Source: Myxococcales bacterium (GTDB taxonomy: Bacteria; Myxococcota_A; Polyangia; Polyangiales; Polyangiaceae). Taken from it: DNA of 6,140 bases. Location of the stretch: contig JAAFHJ010000312.1 in NCBI GenBank assembly GCA_013298325.1, positions 1 through 6,140 on the forward strand, written 5' to 3'. Both the position numbers and the translations under genes were made by a program. The notes beneath the pieces were generated by a model. That model worked only from the letters and a program-made list of their open reading frames with translations, was not told where the DNA came from and did no database searches. Shown here piece by piece: positions 1 to 5,963 of this stretch (its first letter is position 1; every line of letters starts with the position of its first letter).

Positions 1-2
1 TG

Positions 3-260
3 CTCGCGACGAATCCGCATTCCCGCGCGAAGACCTACGAGAAATTTGGCGGGCGCGTCCCGCGATTGACGACGGCGGGAGACCTGGCGACGGCGAAGCG
101 ATTGATCGCGGAGATGCGGGCCTTTCGGAAGGCACACCGGATCGCGCTAGAAGCGGTGAAGGCCGGAAAGCGCCGTGTCACTTTCCCCGCGGGGACGGGG
201 AAAATGCATTTCATCTATGGGTACGCCCGCGAGGTGTACGTGCCTTTGCCGGCGGCGTAG
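3..260 (+). CDS. C-terminal end of a probable REP-associated / IS200-like (Y1) transposase, cut by the window edge
   Basis: An open frame runs from the left edge to a TAG at 258-260 without a stop, giving 85 visible codons. I treat it as the tail of a longer gene. A TTG at 66 could be mistaken for a start, but the frame is open upstream of it and has protein-like content there (ATNPHSRAKTYEKFGG). The tail has an 'NPH' element, a basic stretch, a helix with the pattern FRKAHRIALEAVKAGKR, and then VTFPAGTGKMHF. From memory of the family, REP-associated tyrosine transposases of Polyangia and other Deltaproteobacteria end with a similar 'NPHxRP ... AFREAxxxLRAGxR xxxFPAGxFPP' block. The catalytic HUH and Tyr residues would lie upstream, outside the window, so transposase activity cannot be confirmed. 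Alternative: an unrelated basic protein with a similar tail. The assignment is a family-resemblance inference. That this is coding is more secure. Confidence 0.5.
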   Translation, partial: LATNPHSRAKTYEKFGGRVPRLTTAGDLATAKRLIAEMRAFRKAHRIALEAVKAGKRRVTFPAGTGKMHFIYGYAREVYVPLPAA

Positions 261-332
261 GGGCCGCGCGCCGCGTTCTCCGATCCGGTCTCACCGGGCG
301 GGGAACAAGGGCCGGATACGGAATTGAACAGT

Positions 333-367
333 GCGGAACAGGCTCTCGAAATAGGGTCTGTTTCCGC
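333..367. repeat. Bulged inverted repeat downstream of the partial transposase-like gene
   Basis: GCGGAACAG (333-341) pairs with CTGTTTCCGC (358-367) with one unpaired base, across a 16-base loop. It starts 73 bases after the stop of the left-edge gene, so it could fold at the 3' end of that transcript. It has no following T tract, so it is not a textbook intrinsic terminator. It could equally be a transposon-end or REP-like hairpin, or chance. Confidence 0.3.
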
Positions 368-388
368 GCGTCTGGAGATTGGGAATTT

Positions 389-485
389 GGAGGAGAGAGA
401 GGGGAGTGAGGGCGGGAGGGCGGAGAATTCGGGGGAGAAAAGGGATCTTCGGGGGCAAGAGGTGGGATTGACGGGGGTGGGTGGG
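389..485 (+). repeat. Polypurine tract ending in a G-quadruplex-forming motif
   Basis: From 389 to 406 every base on the + strand is a purine, and 389-427 has only two interruptions (T407, C413) before C421. G runs continue to the right: 431-435, 442-444, 451-455, 464-466, 473-477, 479-481 and 483-485. The last four fit the standard quadruplex rule, with runs of at least three G and loops of 6, 1 and 1 bases. On the minus strand the stretch is C-rich. The position between convergent gene ends fits a role in transcription pausing or termination, but that is inference. The pattern itself is directly visible. Confidence 0.6.
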
Positions 486-512
486 TGAGTTTCGGTGTGT
501 TGTGCATGCAAA

Positions 513-544
513 TGGGCTCATTTGGCGATTCTTCAACGAGCCCA
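513..544 (-). terminator. Candidate terminator hairpin for the lipoprotein pair
   Basis: TGGGCTC (513-519) and GAGCCCA (538-544) are exact inverted repeats around an 18-base loop. Read on the minus strand, the hairpin begins 53 bases after the stop codon of the 307-residue gene and is followed by only three T residues. Both the long loop and the short T run are weak points for an intrinsic terminator. It is the best candidate in the gap for that transcript, but rho-dependent ending is equally possible. Confidence 0.3.
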
Positions 545-597
545 AGCAATTGATTTTGATTGACTAAATCTAGCTGTCGGCTGGATTTCGTACGTCG

Positions 598-1521
598 CTA
601 CTTCAGCTCGGCGCGCGCGATTCCTGCCGCGTTCGCGGACCAGACGGCGCTGCAATCGCCGTTGACCGCGGCGGCGCCGGCCGGAAGGCGGTCCTCCGCG
701 CGGCGGCCGTCATCGGCGATGGTGAGGAGCGTCGGCGGCGTGGTGGCGAGCACAAAACTGTGGCGATCCATGGAGATGCCTCGCAACTGGCGCGCCGATG
801 CGAGCGGGAGGTCGACGAGCGGGCGGAGCCCCACGAACCGGTCGCTGGCGCGGAAACGCTCGGCGACCAGCGGTTCGCTATCGCGGACGACGTAGAGGCC
901 AAGCTCGTCGGCGGTGAGCACCGGCGCTGCATAGCTCCCGACGATCGGCACGTCGTGGAGATCGCCCAGGGGGCCGTCCTCGGCGGCAAACGTCCCGTCG
1001 ACACCCCGCCGAAGCGCGGTGAGCGAAGTACCGTCGCCCGCGACAAGGACAACGAAACGGCCGCCGGTGGCGAGCGCTGCGAAGTCGGTGCGGGTGGTAC
1101 CGGTCGGAACGGCGACCGGCGCCGAAAATGGAGAGCTTGCGTCGTCGCGCGTCGCGAGGAAAACGCTCGGCGAGGCGCCGCCGGCCCCCGTTCGAAAGAG
1201 CACCGCTTGCTCAGCGGCGTCGACCGCGAGAAGCTCGGCACCAACCGCAGGGATTTGTAGAGTTTCCGGCCCGGCAGCCCGCCCGGGCGCGCACAGGGTG
1301 GGGAACGTCGGGAGCGGGCGCGGACCGCTGTCGACCTCGGCATCGCCGGTCGCGGCGTCGCTTGCGGCATCGGTCGCTGCGTCGCCAGCGTCGCCGGTCG
1401 GCAGAACCGACGCGTCGTTCGCGACGGGAAAGTAGGTGACCGTCGTCGTGCTGTCGCAGGCACACCAGGCGGCGGCGATGAGCGCAACAGAACCGGTGAA
1501 AACGGCGGAAAAGCGCCTCAT
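598..1521 (-). CDS. Putative envelope lipoprotein with Asp/Ala-rich linker and propeller-like body
   Basis: This gene encodes 307 residues of unknown specific function. The start at 1521 is preferred over the in-frame upstream extension because it begins an export signal (MRRF, then a hydrophobic run to about residue 18) and because it forms an ATGA overlap with the stop of the preceding gene. The signal ends WCACDS. Cys22 after Ala, or Cys20, could be the lipidated residue, but neither sits in a canonical lipobox, so a plain secreted protein is possible. Residues 36-66 are a low-complexity linker of repeated D-A units, usual in myxobacterial surface lipoproteins. The rest is beta-rich with blade-like phrases such as VFLATRDDASSPFSAPV (120-136), GRFVVLV (154-160) and GLYVVRD (208-214). 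These resemble sialidase/TolB-like propeller repeats, though no catalytic motif is seen. It probably works with the large partner encoded just upstream. The family is not identified. Confidence 0.8.
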   Translation of the reverse strand: MRRFSAVFTGSVALIAAAWCACDSTTTVTYFPVANDASVLPTGDAGDAATDAASDAATGDAEVDSGPRPLPTFPTLCAPGRAAGPETLQIPAVGAELLAVDAAEQAVLFRTGAGGASPSVFLATRDDASSPFSAPVAVPTGTTRTDFAALATGGRFVVLVAGDGTSLTALRRGVDGTFAAEDGPLGDLHDVPIVGSYAAPVLTADELGLYVVRDSEPLVAERFRASDRFVGLRPLVDLPLASARQLRGISMDRHSFVLATTPPTLLTIADDGRRAEDRLPAGAAAVNGDCSAVWSANAAGIARAELK

Positions 1522-4500
1522 TCCGCGTCCTCGCAGGTGTAGTTGACCGTCCACGACTTCAACTCGGGGGTGCCGCGCAAGTCGGCGGTCGGCGTGAAGA
1601 GCACCTCCAGGCGAAGGTTCTGGCGGGAGATGCCCCCCGCCGTTCGAAGTGCGGCATCGATGGTCGTCGGCGAGGTGCCTGCGCCGCTCGCGGTCGCCGA
1701 TCCGAGATTCGCCCTCGGAACGGCGGCCGGGAGGTTGGCGAGGACTGCGTCCGTGCGGACGGCGAAGTCGAGGCGGCTCCCGGCGGGGACGGTGGCGTCC
1801 CACTTGAGAAGTTGCCAACGCGGATACTTTTGGGCGGGGCAAACGGCGGTAAAGTCACGAATAAACGTGCCCGCACTGAACTGGAGGATCGGCGGCGGCT
1901 TCACGCAGCGACCGCCCGCGCATTTGGAGCCGGTCGGGACGCCGCAGCACTCGGCGTCGGCGGAACAGGGGATCGCACTGTCGTCGGCAATGCAGGCGTT
2001 CGCGACCTTCGAGAGGCAGTGGCGCTTCACACTGGCGGTGCCGACGGTGCTTTCGTCGAGGCTGCAAAACGACGTCGCCGGCGCGCCACAACAGTCGAGA
2101 TCGGTGTCGCACACGTTCGCGGAGGTTCGGGCCGCGAGCGGCACGACGCAGGCATTTTTCACCCAGAAACCGCGTGCATTTCCGGCGAGGAGCTCCTGGC
2201 CGGGCAGGTAGAAGGCTGGCGAACTCGGATCTTCGCCCGGCGCCGGGTTGAGTTTGATCGCGCTCACCCAGAGCTTCTTCGTCGTCGGCTCGGTGGCGAT
2301 GTCCCGGAAGCGCGGGTCGCTGTAGTAGGGCTGAATCTGGGCGACGTTTCCGTAGAGGCGCCGGCTCGTGAAGACGATCCACCGGTAGCCGGCGGCGACT
2401 TCCGGGTTCGCGGTCGGCTCGTAATTGTACAGCACTTCCGAGCTTGTGGCGTGGCCCCCCCAACGGACGCCATCGGCGGCGATGCGCGTGCTGTCGGGGC
2501 CGGGCAAGTAGCTGGTGACGCCGTCCGGGTTCAGCCCGATGGCGGCATCGAGGCGGCGCGGTGCCGTCAGGCCATTGCTTGGCACGTACCAGAGCTCGCC
2601 GGTGGAGCCGCGTTCGTGGCAGCCGTCGTAGGGGGCTAGGCTGTTGTGCCCTTCGCAATCGGAGCGCGTGCCGCCGAAATCGCGTGTGTTGTTGCGAAGT
2701 TCGCGCTGGTAGACGACTTCGTTCCCGCTCGGAAGAAAGGTAGGCCAGACGGCCGTCTTCGTCGTGCCGGCGAGCAAGTCGAGGAGCGTGTAGCCGCTGA
2801 AGGTCCCCGTCGCCCGCGTGAAGGTGGCGATGGCAAGCGAGCGTGCATCCCCGTTCTTTCCGGCGATCGCCCCCGACGAAAAATTGAAAGCGACGCGCGA
2901 ACCATCCGGGGAGAACGTCGGCATCGTCATGCCGGCCGTGGTGAGCCCGACGGAGGTTTGTTCGACGCCGCGATTCGCCGCGAGAAGTCCGTAGAGGCGG
3001 TTGCGCTCGTTGGAGCCTTCCCAACCGCCGGTGGAGCGATTCGTGAGCAAAAGCGAGCCATCCGGGTAGATCGCCGGCCAGCTGTAGCGCGCGGTGTTGC
3101 TCGCGGGAGGGTTCAGGAGGGCTTCCGTTCCGCCCCCGGGGTTGTAGAGATTTTCAAATACGCTTGTGGTGTACTGAAAGGAGTTCGTAACGAGGCGACT
3201 TCCGTTCGCAGCGACTGAATGGCAAACGCGGCAACCGTTCGAGTTTCCAGACGCATAACCGGCGGCAATGCGGGGGACAGTCGCCCCCGGTTCGACGGCG
3301 AGCGTTGCCGCTCCGAAGGTCACACCGCCGGTACCGCCATACGGGCGAAAGTCGGATGAACTCGGATAGTTCAGAACGAGTTTCGTTCCATAGGAGTTGT
3401 AGAAGACGGTCCCCTTCAATTGGCCATCGGCAAACTTTACGCGGGTCTTCTGCTCGGTCCGGAGGACGCCACCGACGATGCGCTGAACGAAGATCGCCCC
3501 TTCGCTGCCGCGGGCGGTCCGTTCGAAGGCCTCCCAAGCCGTCTGTGGCAGGACGGCGCGCGGTTCCGCAGTCGGCGTCGGGGAGGGCGTGCCGGTAGCC
3601 GTCGTGCTCTCGGGGACGACCGTCGACCACTCAAACTTTGCCGGCAGGGCGCGATCGGAAGGCCATCGGAGGGTGACCTTGACCGCGGCGGCGGCGCCGT
3701 TGGCCCCCTTCCGCCATTGAACGACCGGCGCGGGAAGGGCGAGCGGCAGGACGGTTCCGTCGTAGGGGTAAAGGATCTGGTGGGTATCTGCGGTGCCGGT
3801 CGTCGTCGGAAAATTCGCGTGCGAGAAGCCTGCGGGGGCGCCAGAATTGTCTTTGACGCCGACAGTTACGTTGACCGTTGCCGTTGTTGCGAGCGCGCCG
3901 GCAAACGCGCCGACGGTCAGTGTGGTCGCCAGCGGAGAGACGATCTTGAGCACCCCCGCCGAAGAAATGAGGCTCATATCGCGGCGATCGACCGCCCAGA
4001 GCGGGGCGGGCGTCCCCTGAAAGCAGCCGGCCGGAAGGAGCGCGGCGCTCAACGAGACGGTGTCGTTGACGACGTTCGTTGCCGTCGTGAGGCGGAGCGG
4101 CGCGAGCTGGTCGACGACGACCGTCGTCGTCAGGGGCGTGAGCGCAAGCGATGTGCAGGACGACGACTGCACGACCACGCCGGTCGGGGCGACGCCGCCT
4201 TCACCGACGGAGAGCCCCGGGCCTGCATCGAGGCCGGTCGCCGTGTCGACGTAGGCGGTGCAGCCCGGTGAACAGGGATTGGCGCAATCGGCCCCGGCGG
4301 AGAGATCCGCTGTATGAACGCCGGTTCCTTCGTCGGCGGGGACCAACGACCCCGGCGGGAGCTCGATGAACTTCCCCGCGGCGCCGGTCGCGACGCAGGC
4401 GCTCCAGCGGCCAGAAACACACGTCTGTTGGCCAACGGCGCAATCGTAGAAGGTCCCATACTTTCCCCGATTGATATGGCATTCTTCCGCAGCCGCCTCT

Positions 4501-4712
4501 TGGGGGCACGCGCACCCTGGTTCATGGTTCTTGCAGCTTGTCGTCCCGCCGCCACCACCAACGCCGCTCGAACTTCCGCCGCCACCGGTCAGGTAGGTCG
4601 AGGAGCCGGGCTCGGAACAGCCGGTTGGTGCGAGAACCCCAAGAAACAGCGCAACGACCGACCCTCCGAGAAGGGCGCGGTTCGACGTAAGTCGCGAGAA
4701 CTTCTGGGTCAT
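1518..4712 (-). CDS. Large exported multidomain protein: Cys-rich head, CXXCH haem motif, PD40-type propeller, duplicated Cys modules
   Basis: This gene encodes 1064 residues from ATG at 4712. The frame is open to 4877, but only this start gives a signal sequence (basic head MTQKFSRLTSNR, hydrophobic ALLGGSVVALFLGVLAP), followed by TGC with Cys32 as probable lipid site. The lipobox is imperfect and the ribosome site weak. In order it has a Gly/Ser linker (43-58); a Cys-rich head (Cys60, 67, 69, 78, 91, 98, 106); an NPC..GC segment (145-151); an Ig-like, Big2-style part (about 190-285); a beta-sandwich starting ILYPYDGTVLPLALPAPVVQW-like (313-460) that contains a Ser/Thr/Pro linker (369-386); haem motif CRVCH (494-498); and propeller blades with WPAIYPDGSLL (545), MPTFSPDGSRVAF (597) and WPTFLPSGNEVVY (656), the second a good PD40 match. 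Two Cys modules follow (868-883, 916-931), then a C-terminal beta-sandwich (946-1060). It is predicted to act at the cell surface or in the periplasm. Substrate, and whether haem is bound, are unknown. It is the first gene of a coupled pair. Confidence 0.85.
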   Translation of the reverse strand: MTQKFSRLTSNRALLGGSVVALFLGVLAPTGCSEPGSSTYLTGGGGSSSGVGGGGGTTSCKNHEPGCACPQEAAAEECHINRGKYGTFYDCAVGQQTCVSGRWSACVATGAAGKFIELPPGSLVPADEGTGVHTADLSAGADCANPCSPGCTAYVDTATGLDAGPGLSVGEGGVAPTGVVVQSSSCTSLALTPLTTTVVVDQLAPLRLTTATNVVNDTVSLSAALLPAGCFQGTPAPLWAVDRRDMSLISSAGVLKIVSPLATTLTVGAFAGALATTATVNVTVGVKDNSGAPAGFSHANFPTTTGTADTHQILYPYDGTVLPLALPAPVVQWRKGANGAAAAVKVTLRWPSDRALPAKFEWSTVVPESTTATGTPSPTPTAEPRAVLPQTAWEAFERTARGSEGAIFVQRIVGGVLRTEQKTRVKFADGQLKGTVFYNSYGTKLVLNYPSSSDFRPYGGTGGVTFGAATLAVEPGATVPRIAAGYASGNSNGCRVCHSVAANGSRLVTNSFQYTTSVFENLYNPGGGTEALLNPPASNTARYSWPAIYPDGSLLLTNRSTGGWEGSNERNRLYGLLAANRGVEQTSVGLTTAGMTMPTFSPDGSRVAFNFSSGAIAGKNGDARSLAIATFTRATGTFSGYTLLDLLAGTTKTAVWPTFLPSGNEVVYQRELRNNTRDFGGTRSDCEGHNSLAPYDGCHERGSTGELWYVPSNGLTAPRRLDAAIGLNPDGVTSYLPGPDSTRIAADGVRWGGHATSSEVLYNYEPTANPEVAAGYRWIVFTSRRLYGNVAQIQPYYSDPRFRDIATEPTTKKLWVSAIKLNPAPGEDPSSPAFYLPGQELLAGNARGFWVKNACVVPLAARTSANVCDTDLDCCGAPATSFCSLDESTVGTASVKRHCLSKVANACIADDSAIPCSADAECCGVPTGSKCAGGRCVKPPPILQFSAGTFIRDFTAVCPAQKYPRWQLLKWDATVPAGSRLDFAVRTDAVLANLPAAVPRANLGSATASGAGTSPTTIDAALRTAGGISRQNLRLEVLFTPTADLRGTPELKSWTVNYTCEDAE

Positions 4713-4938
4713 AGATGGACGTCCGTCGGCGCGGGGGCGGGCACACAAATCCGCTTTCCCACCGAAATTCAGCGGCGGGCATCCGACGAACGTACCGTTT
4801 GGGCCAGACCCCTGCCAGGCGAGACCACGCATTCTCCGATTGCGGAAAGCGGTCGCCTTTGCGCGGCACGTCTCCACGTGGGGTGAATACCTACTTCATC
4901 ACGCGTCGGAAAGTTCGCGAGGATACCGCCACGATGGT

Positions 4939-4961
4939 GATGTATTTAGACGAAATACATC
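4939..4961. promoter_or_regulatory. AT-rich perfect dyad, possible operator
   Basis: GATGTATTT (4939-4947) and AAATACATC (4953-4961) are exact 9-bp inverted repeats separated by five bases (AGACG). The symmetry, the roughly two-turn span and the AT-rich arms inside GC-rich DNA are typical of a binding site for a dimeric repressor or activator. It lies about 230 bases upstream of the large lipoprotein start and about 230 bases before the first rightward small gene, so it could serve either. The regulator is unknown. An RNA hairpin is the alternative reading. Confidence 0.4.
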
Positions 4962-5178
4962 CGTCGGAACGACGGCGAAAGACAGTCGCGTTTGTGCAGC
5001 GGTTGTTCTCCTACTGGGGCCGTCTTCAAACGAACAGGAGCGGTCGCCTCGATGAGGCCGACGCCGATTGACGGGGAATCGAAGGGGGACCGAGCCGGTT
5101 CGCAACGGACCTAGACGTGGAATCGCCAGCTCTAGTTGCGAGTCGTCGCGGCAGGCATCCGCGGACGCGGTCTACGCC

Positions 5179-5183
5179 GGGAG
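5179..5183 (+). promoter_or_regulatory. Ribosome binding site fixing the start of the 54-residue membrane protein
   Basis: GGGAG ends eight bases before the ATG at 5192. It supports that ATG over the in-frame GTG at 5117, whose extension would add a basic, low-complexity head ahead of the first membrane helix. Confidence 0.5.
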
Positions 5184-5191
5184 CAAGTTCA

Positions 5192-5356
5192 ATGACGGGC
5201 GCCGTATTTCTCGGGATCTATATCTGCGTCGTCGCCATCCTCTGGAGGATTGCCATCGACGATGGCTACCTGCGAAGATACGTCCAGTTCCTGCTCTTCA
5301 TGTTCGGATTCAGTCTTGCGCTCTCGGCAGTTTGGTTTGGCTGCATTCGGCATTGA
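5192..5356 (+). CDS. Small two-helix membrane protein, unknown family
   Basis: This gene encodes 54 residues, almost all in two predicted membrane helices: about 3-18 (GAVFLGIYICVVAILW) and 31-52 (VQFLLFMFGFSLALSAVWFGCI-like). The short linker between them carries Arg19, Asp23, Asp24, Arg28 and Arg29, and the tail ends Arg-His. By the positive-inside rule the linker is likely cytoplasmic, with both ends outside. The ATG at 5192 is supported by a Shine-Dalgarno-like GGGAG. No family is recognised. Small two-helix proteins of this size can be holin-like, toxin-like or accessory subunits, but nothing here selects among these. It is separated by 122 bases from the next rightward gene, so an operon is possible but not shown. 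The main doubt is whether such a short frame is expressed. Confidence 0.5.
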   Translation: MTGAVFLGIYICVVAILWRIAIDDGYLRRYVQFLLFMFGFSLALSAVWFGCIRH

Positions 5357-5465
5357 AACGATGCGATGCCGTCTCTTGCGCAGCGGGGACTTTCACCGGG
5401 ATAAGATGGAAAGCAGCGTACTGCGGATGAGAAGATATCCATTGCTTGATCTCATCAGGCACTGC

Positions 5466-5473
5466 GGAGGGAG
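5466..5473 (+). promoter_or_regulatory. Strong ribosome binding site fixing the start at 5479
   Basis: GGAGGGAG sits five bases before the ATG at 5479 (eight counted from its GGAGG core). It is the best Shine-Dalgarno sequence in the window. It decides the start against the in-frame TTG at 5446. A GTG two codons upstream of the ATG overlaps the purine run and is unlikely. Confidence 0.65.
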
Positions 5474-5478
5474 TGCGT

Positions 5479-5766
5479 ATGGCGCGGAAGATAGGGCATA
5501 GGTTTCTAGGGTCTGCCGACAGCGTCTCGATAAACATTCACGGTGAAATGGGGGTGCAGGTCGAGCTACGAGGGCTAAACAAACGTACCTTCGTCTTCCT
5601 CGGTGCGACAAACCTCACGTTCATTGCCCGGCGACGTCGGCGGAGCAAGAGGGTTTTCGTCGCCCTATCGCCTCCGGACGTGCGAGGCTCCAAATGGGTA
5701 ACGCTCCTCTGGAGAGGTGGGAAGGTCCGCTTTGAATCTTTTGATATACCGGCGGAAATTCTATGA
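5479..5766 (+). CDS. Small basic, beta-rich hypothetical protein
   Basis: This gene encodes 95 residues from an ATG with a very good ribosome binding site. There is no signal peptide or membrane helix, so it is likely cytoplasmic. Alternating hydrophobic stretches suggest beta strands: SVSINIHG (15-22), GVQVELRG (25-32), RTFVFLG (36-42), NLTFIA (45-50), KRVFVALS (57-64), KWVTLLW (72-78) and KVRFESFDI (82-90). Between two of these is a basic patch RRRRRSKR (51-58) that could contact nucleic acid or an acidic partner. The family is not recognised. A GTG-started minus-strand frame (5621-5938) overlaps its second half and is the competing reading. The Shine-Dalgarno sequence and the G-rich first codon positions favour this strand. 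Base composition is lower in GC than in the lipoprotein genes. Confidence 0.6.
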   Translation: MARKIGHRFLGSADSVSINIHGEMGVQVELRGLNKRTFVFLGATNLTFIARRRRRSKRVFVALSPPDVRGSKWVTLLWRGGKVRFESFDIPAEIL

Positions 5767-5963
5767 GTCGCACGAACCTGCGGTCCACCGGTGGATTTCT
5801 TTTCCCGTATACAAATGCCTGGACGATTTCTCTGTCATCTTCGCTGACCGTAAACATCAACAGTGCGAGCCCGTGTGTGTCATTCTTTGCGTATCGCAAG
5901 TGTATTGAGACCGACTTCTCAAGACTGCAATGCGTCACTCTTTAGTTCACCAAAGTTGACGCA

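Larger units (their letters stand above)
261..597. other. Convergent intergenic region with G-rich tract and hairpins
   Basis: This 337-base gap lies between two genes that point at each other, so both transcripts should end here. No credible gene is seen. The open frames on the minus strand are proline-rich readings of the complement of a purine tract and look artefactual. The contents are a short hairpin at 285-297 (CCGGT, loop CTC, ACCGG), a bulged inverted repeat at 333-367, a polypurine/G-run tract at 389-485, an 8-base palindrome TGCATGCA at 503-510, and a 7-bp inverted repeat at 513-544. The last 50 bases before the minus-strand stop are AT-rich compared with their surroundings. Confidence 0.6.
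4713..5191. other. Divergent intergenic region upstream of the lipoprotein pair, with AT-rich dyad
   Basis: This gap of 479 bases separates the leftward lipoprotein pair from the rightward small genes, so promoters for both should lie here. I could not place a convincing -35/-10 pair for either direction. Visible structure includes an 8-base palindrome CCACGTGG (4874-4881), a perfect AT-rich dyad (4939-4961), a small inverted repeat CCGTC/GACGG right next to it (4961-4975), and short hairpins at 5046-5058 and 5065-5081. A 45-codon + frame (4934-5071), preceded by GAGGA at 4919-4923, is the only half-plausible small gene. Its evidence is too thin to list it as a CDS. Confidence 0.5.

Noticed and set aside
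211..549. Minus-strand open frames rich in Pro/Ser/Arg
   Set aside because: They are readings of the complement of the polypurine tract. Low complexity, no ribosome site and no protein-like domain pattern.
1330..1416. Tandem-like GCGTCGC/GCATCG repeats
   Set aside because: They encode the Asp/Ala-rich linker of the 307-residue lipoprotein. Low-complexity coding sequence, not a CRISPR or a separate repeat element.
1522..1842. 107-residue N-terminal extension of the 307-residue lipoprotein
   Set aside because: It would bury the signal sequence inside the protein, overlaps the C-terminal coding region of the gene before it, and is Arg/Pro-rich as expected of an off-frame shadow.
1812..2639. 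275-codon + strand open frame, and similar long + frames at 3420-4271
   Set aside because: Long antisense frames are common opposite GC-rich genes. Their products are Arg/Gly/Ala-rich without domains, whereas the minus-strand product has clear motifs.
4113..4131. Perfect 9-bp inverted repeat GACGACGAC / GTCGTCGTC
   Set aside because: Explained by runs of Thr and Val codons (TTTVVVD) in the large lipoprotein gene.
4713..4877. 55-residue N-terminal extension of the large lipoprotein
   Set aside because: It would place the hydrophobic export signal away from the N-terminus. The start at 4712 gives a normal signal. The weak ribosome site there leaves a small doubt.
5252..5266. Perfect 7-bp palindrome GCCATCG-A-CGATGGC
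   Set aside because: It lies inside the small membrane-protein gene, encodes the Ile-Ala-Ile-Asp-Asp-Gly linker, and has no other support as a site.
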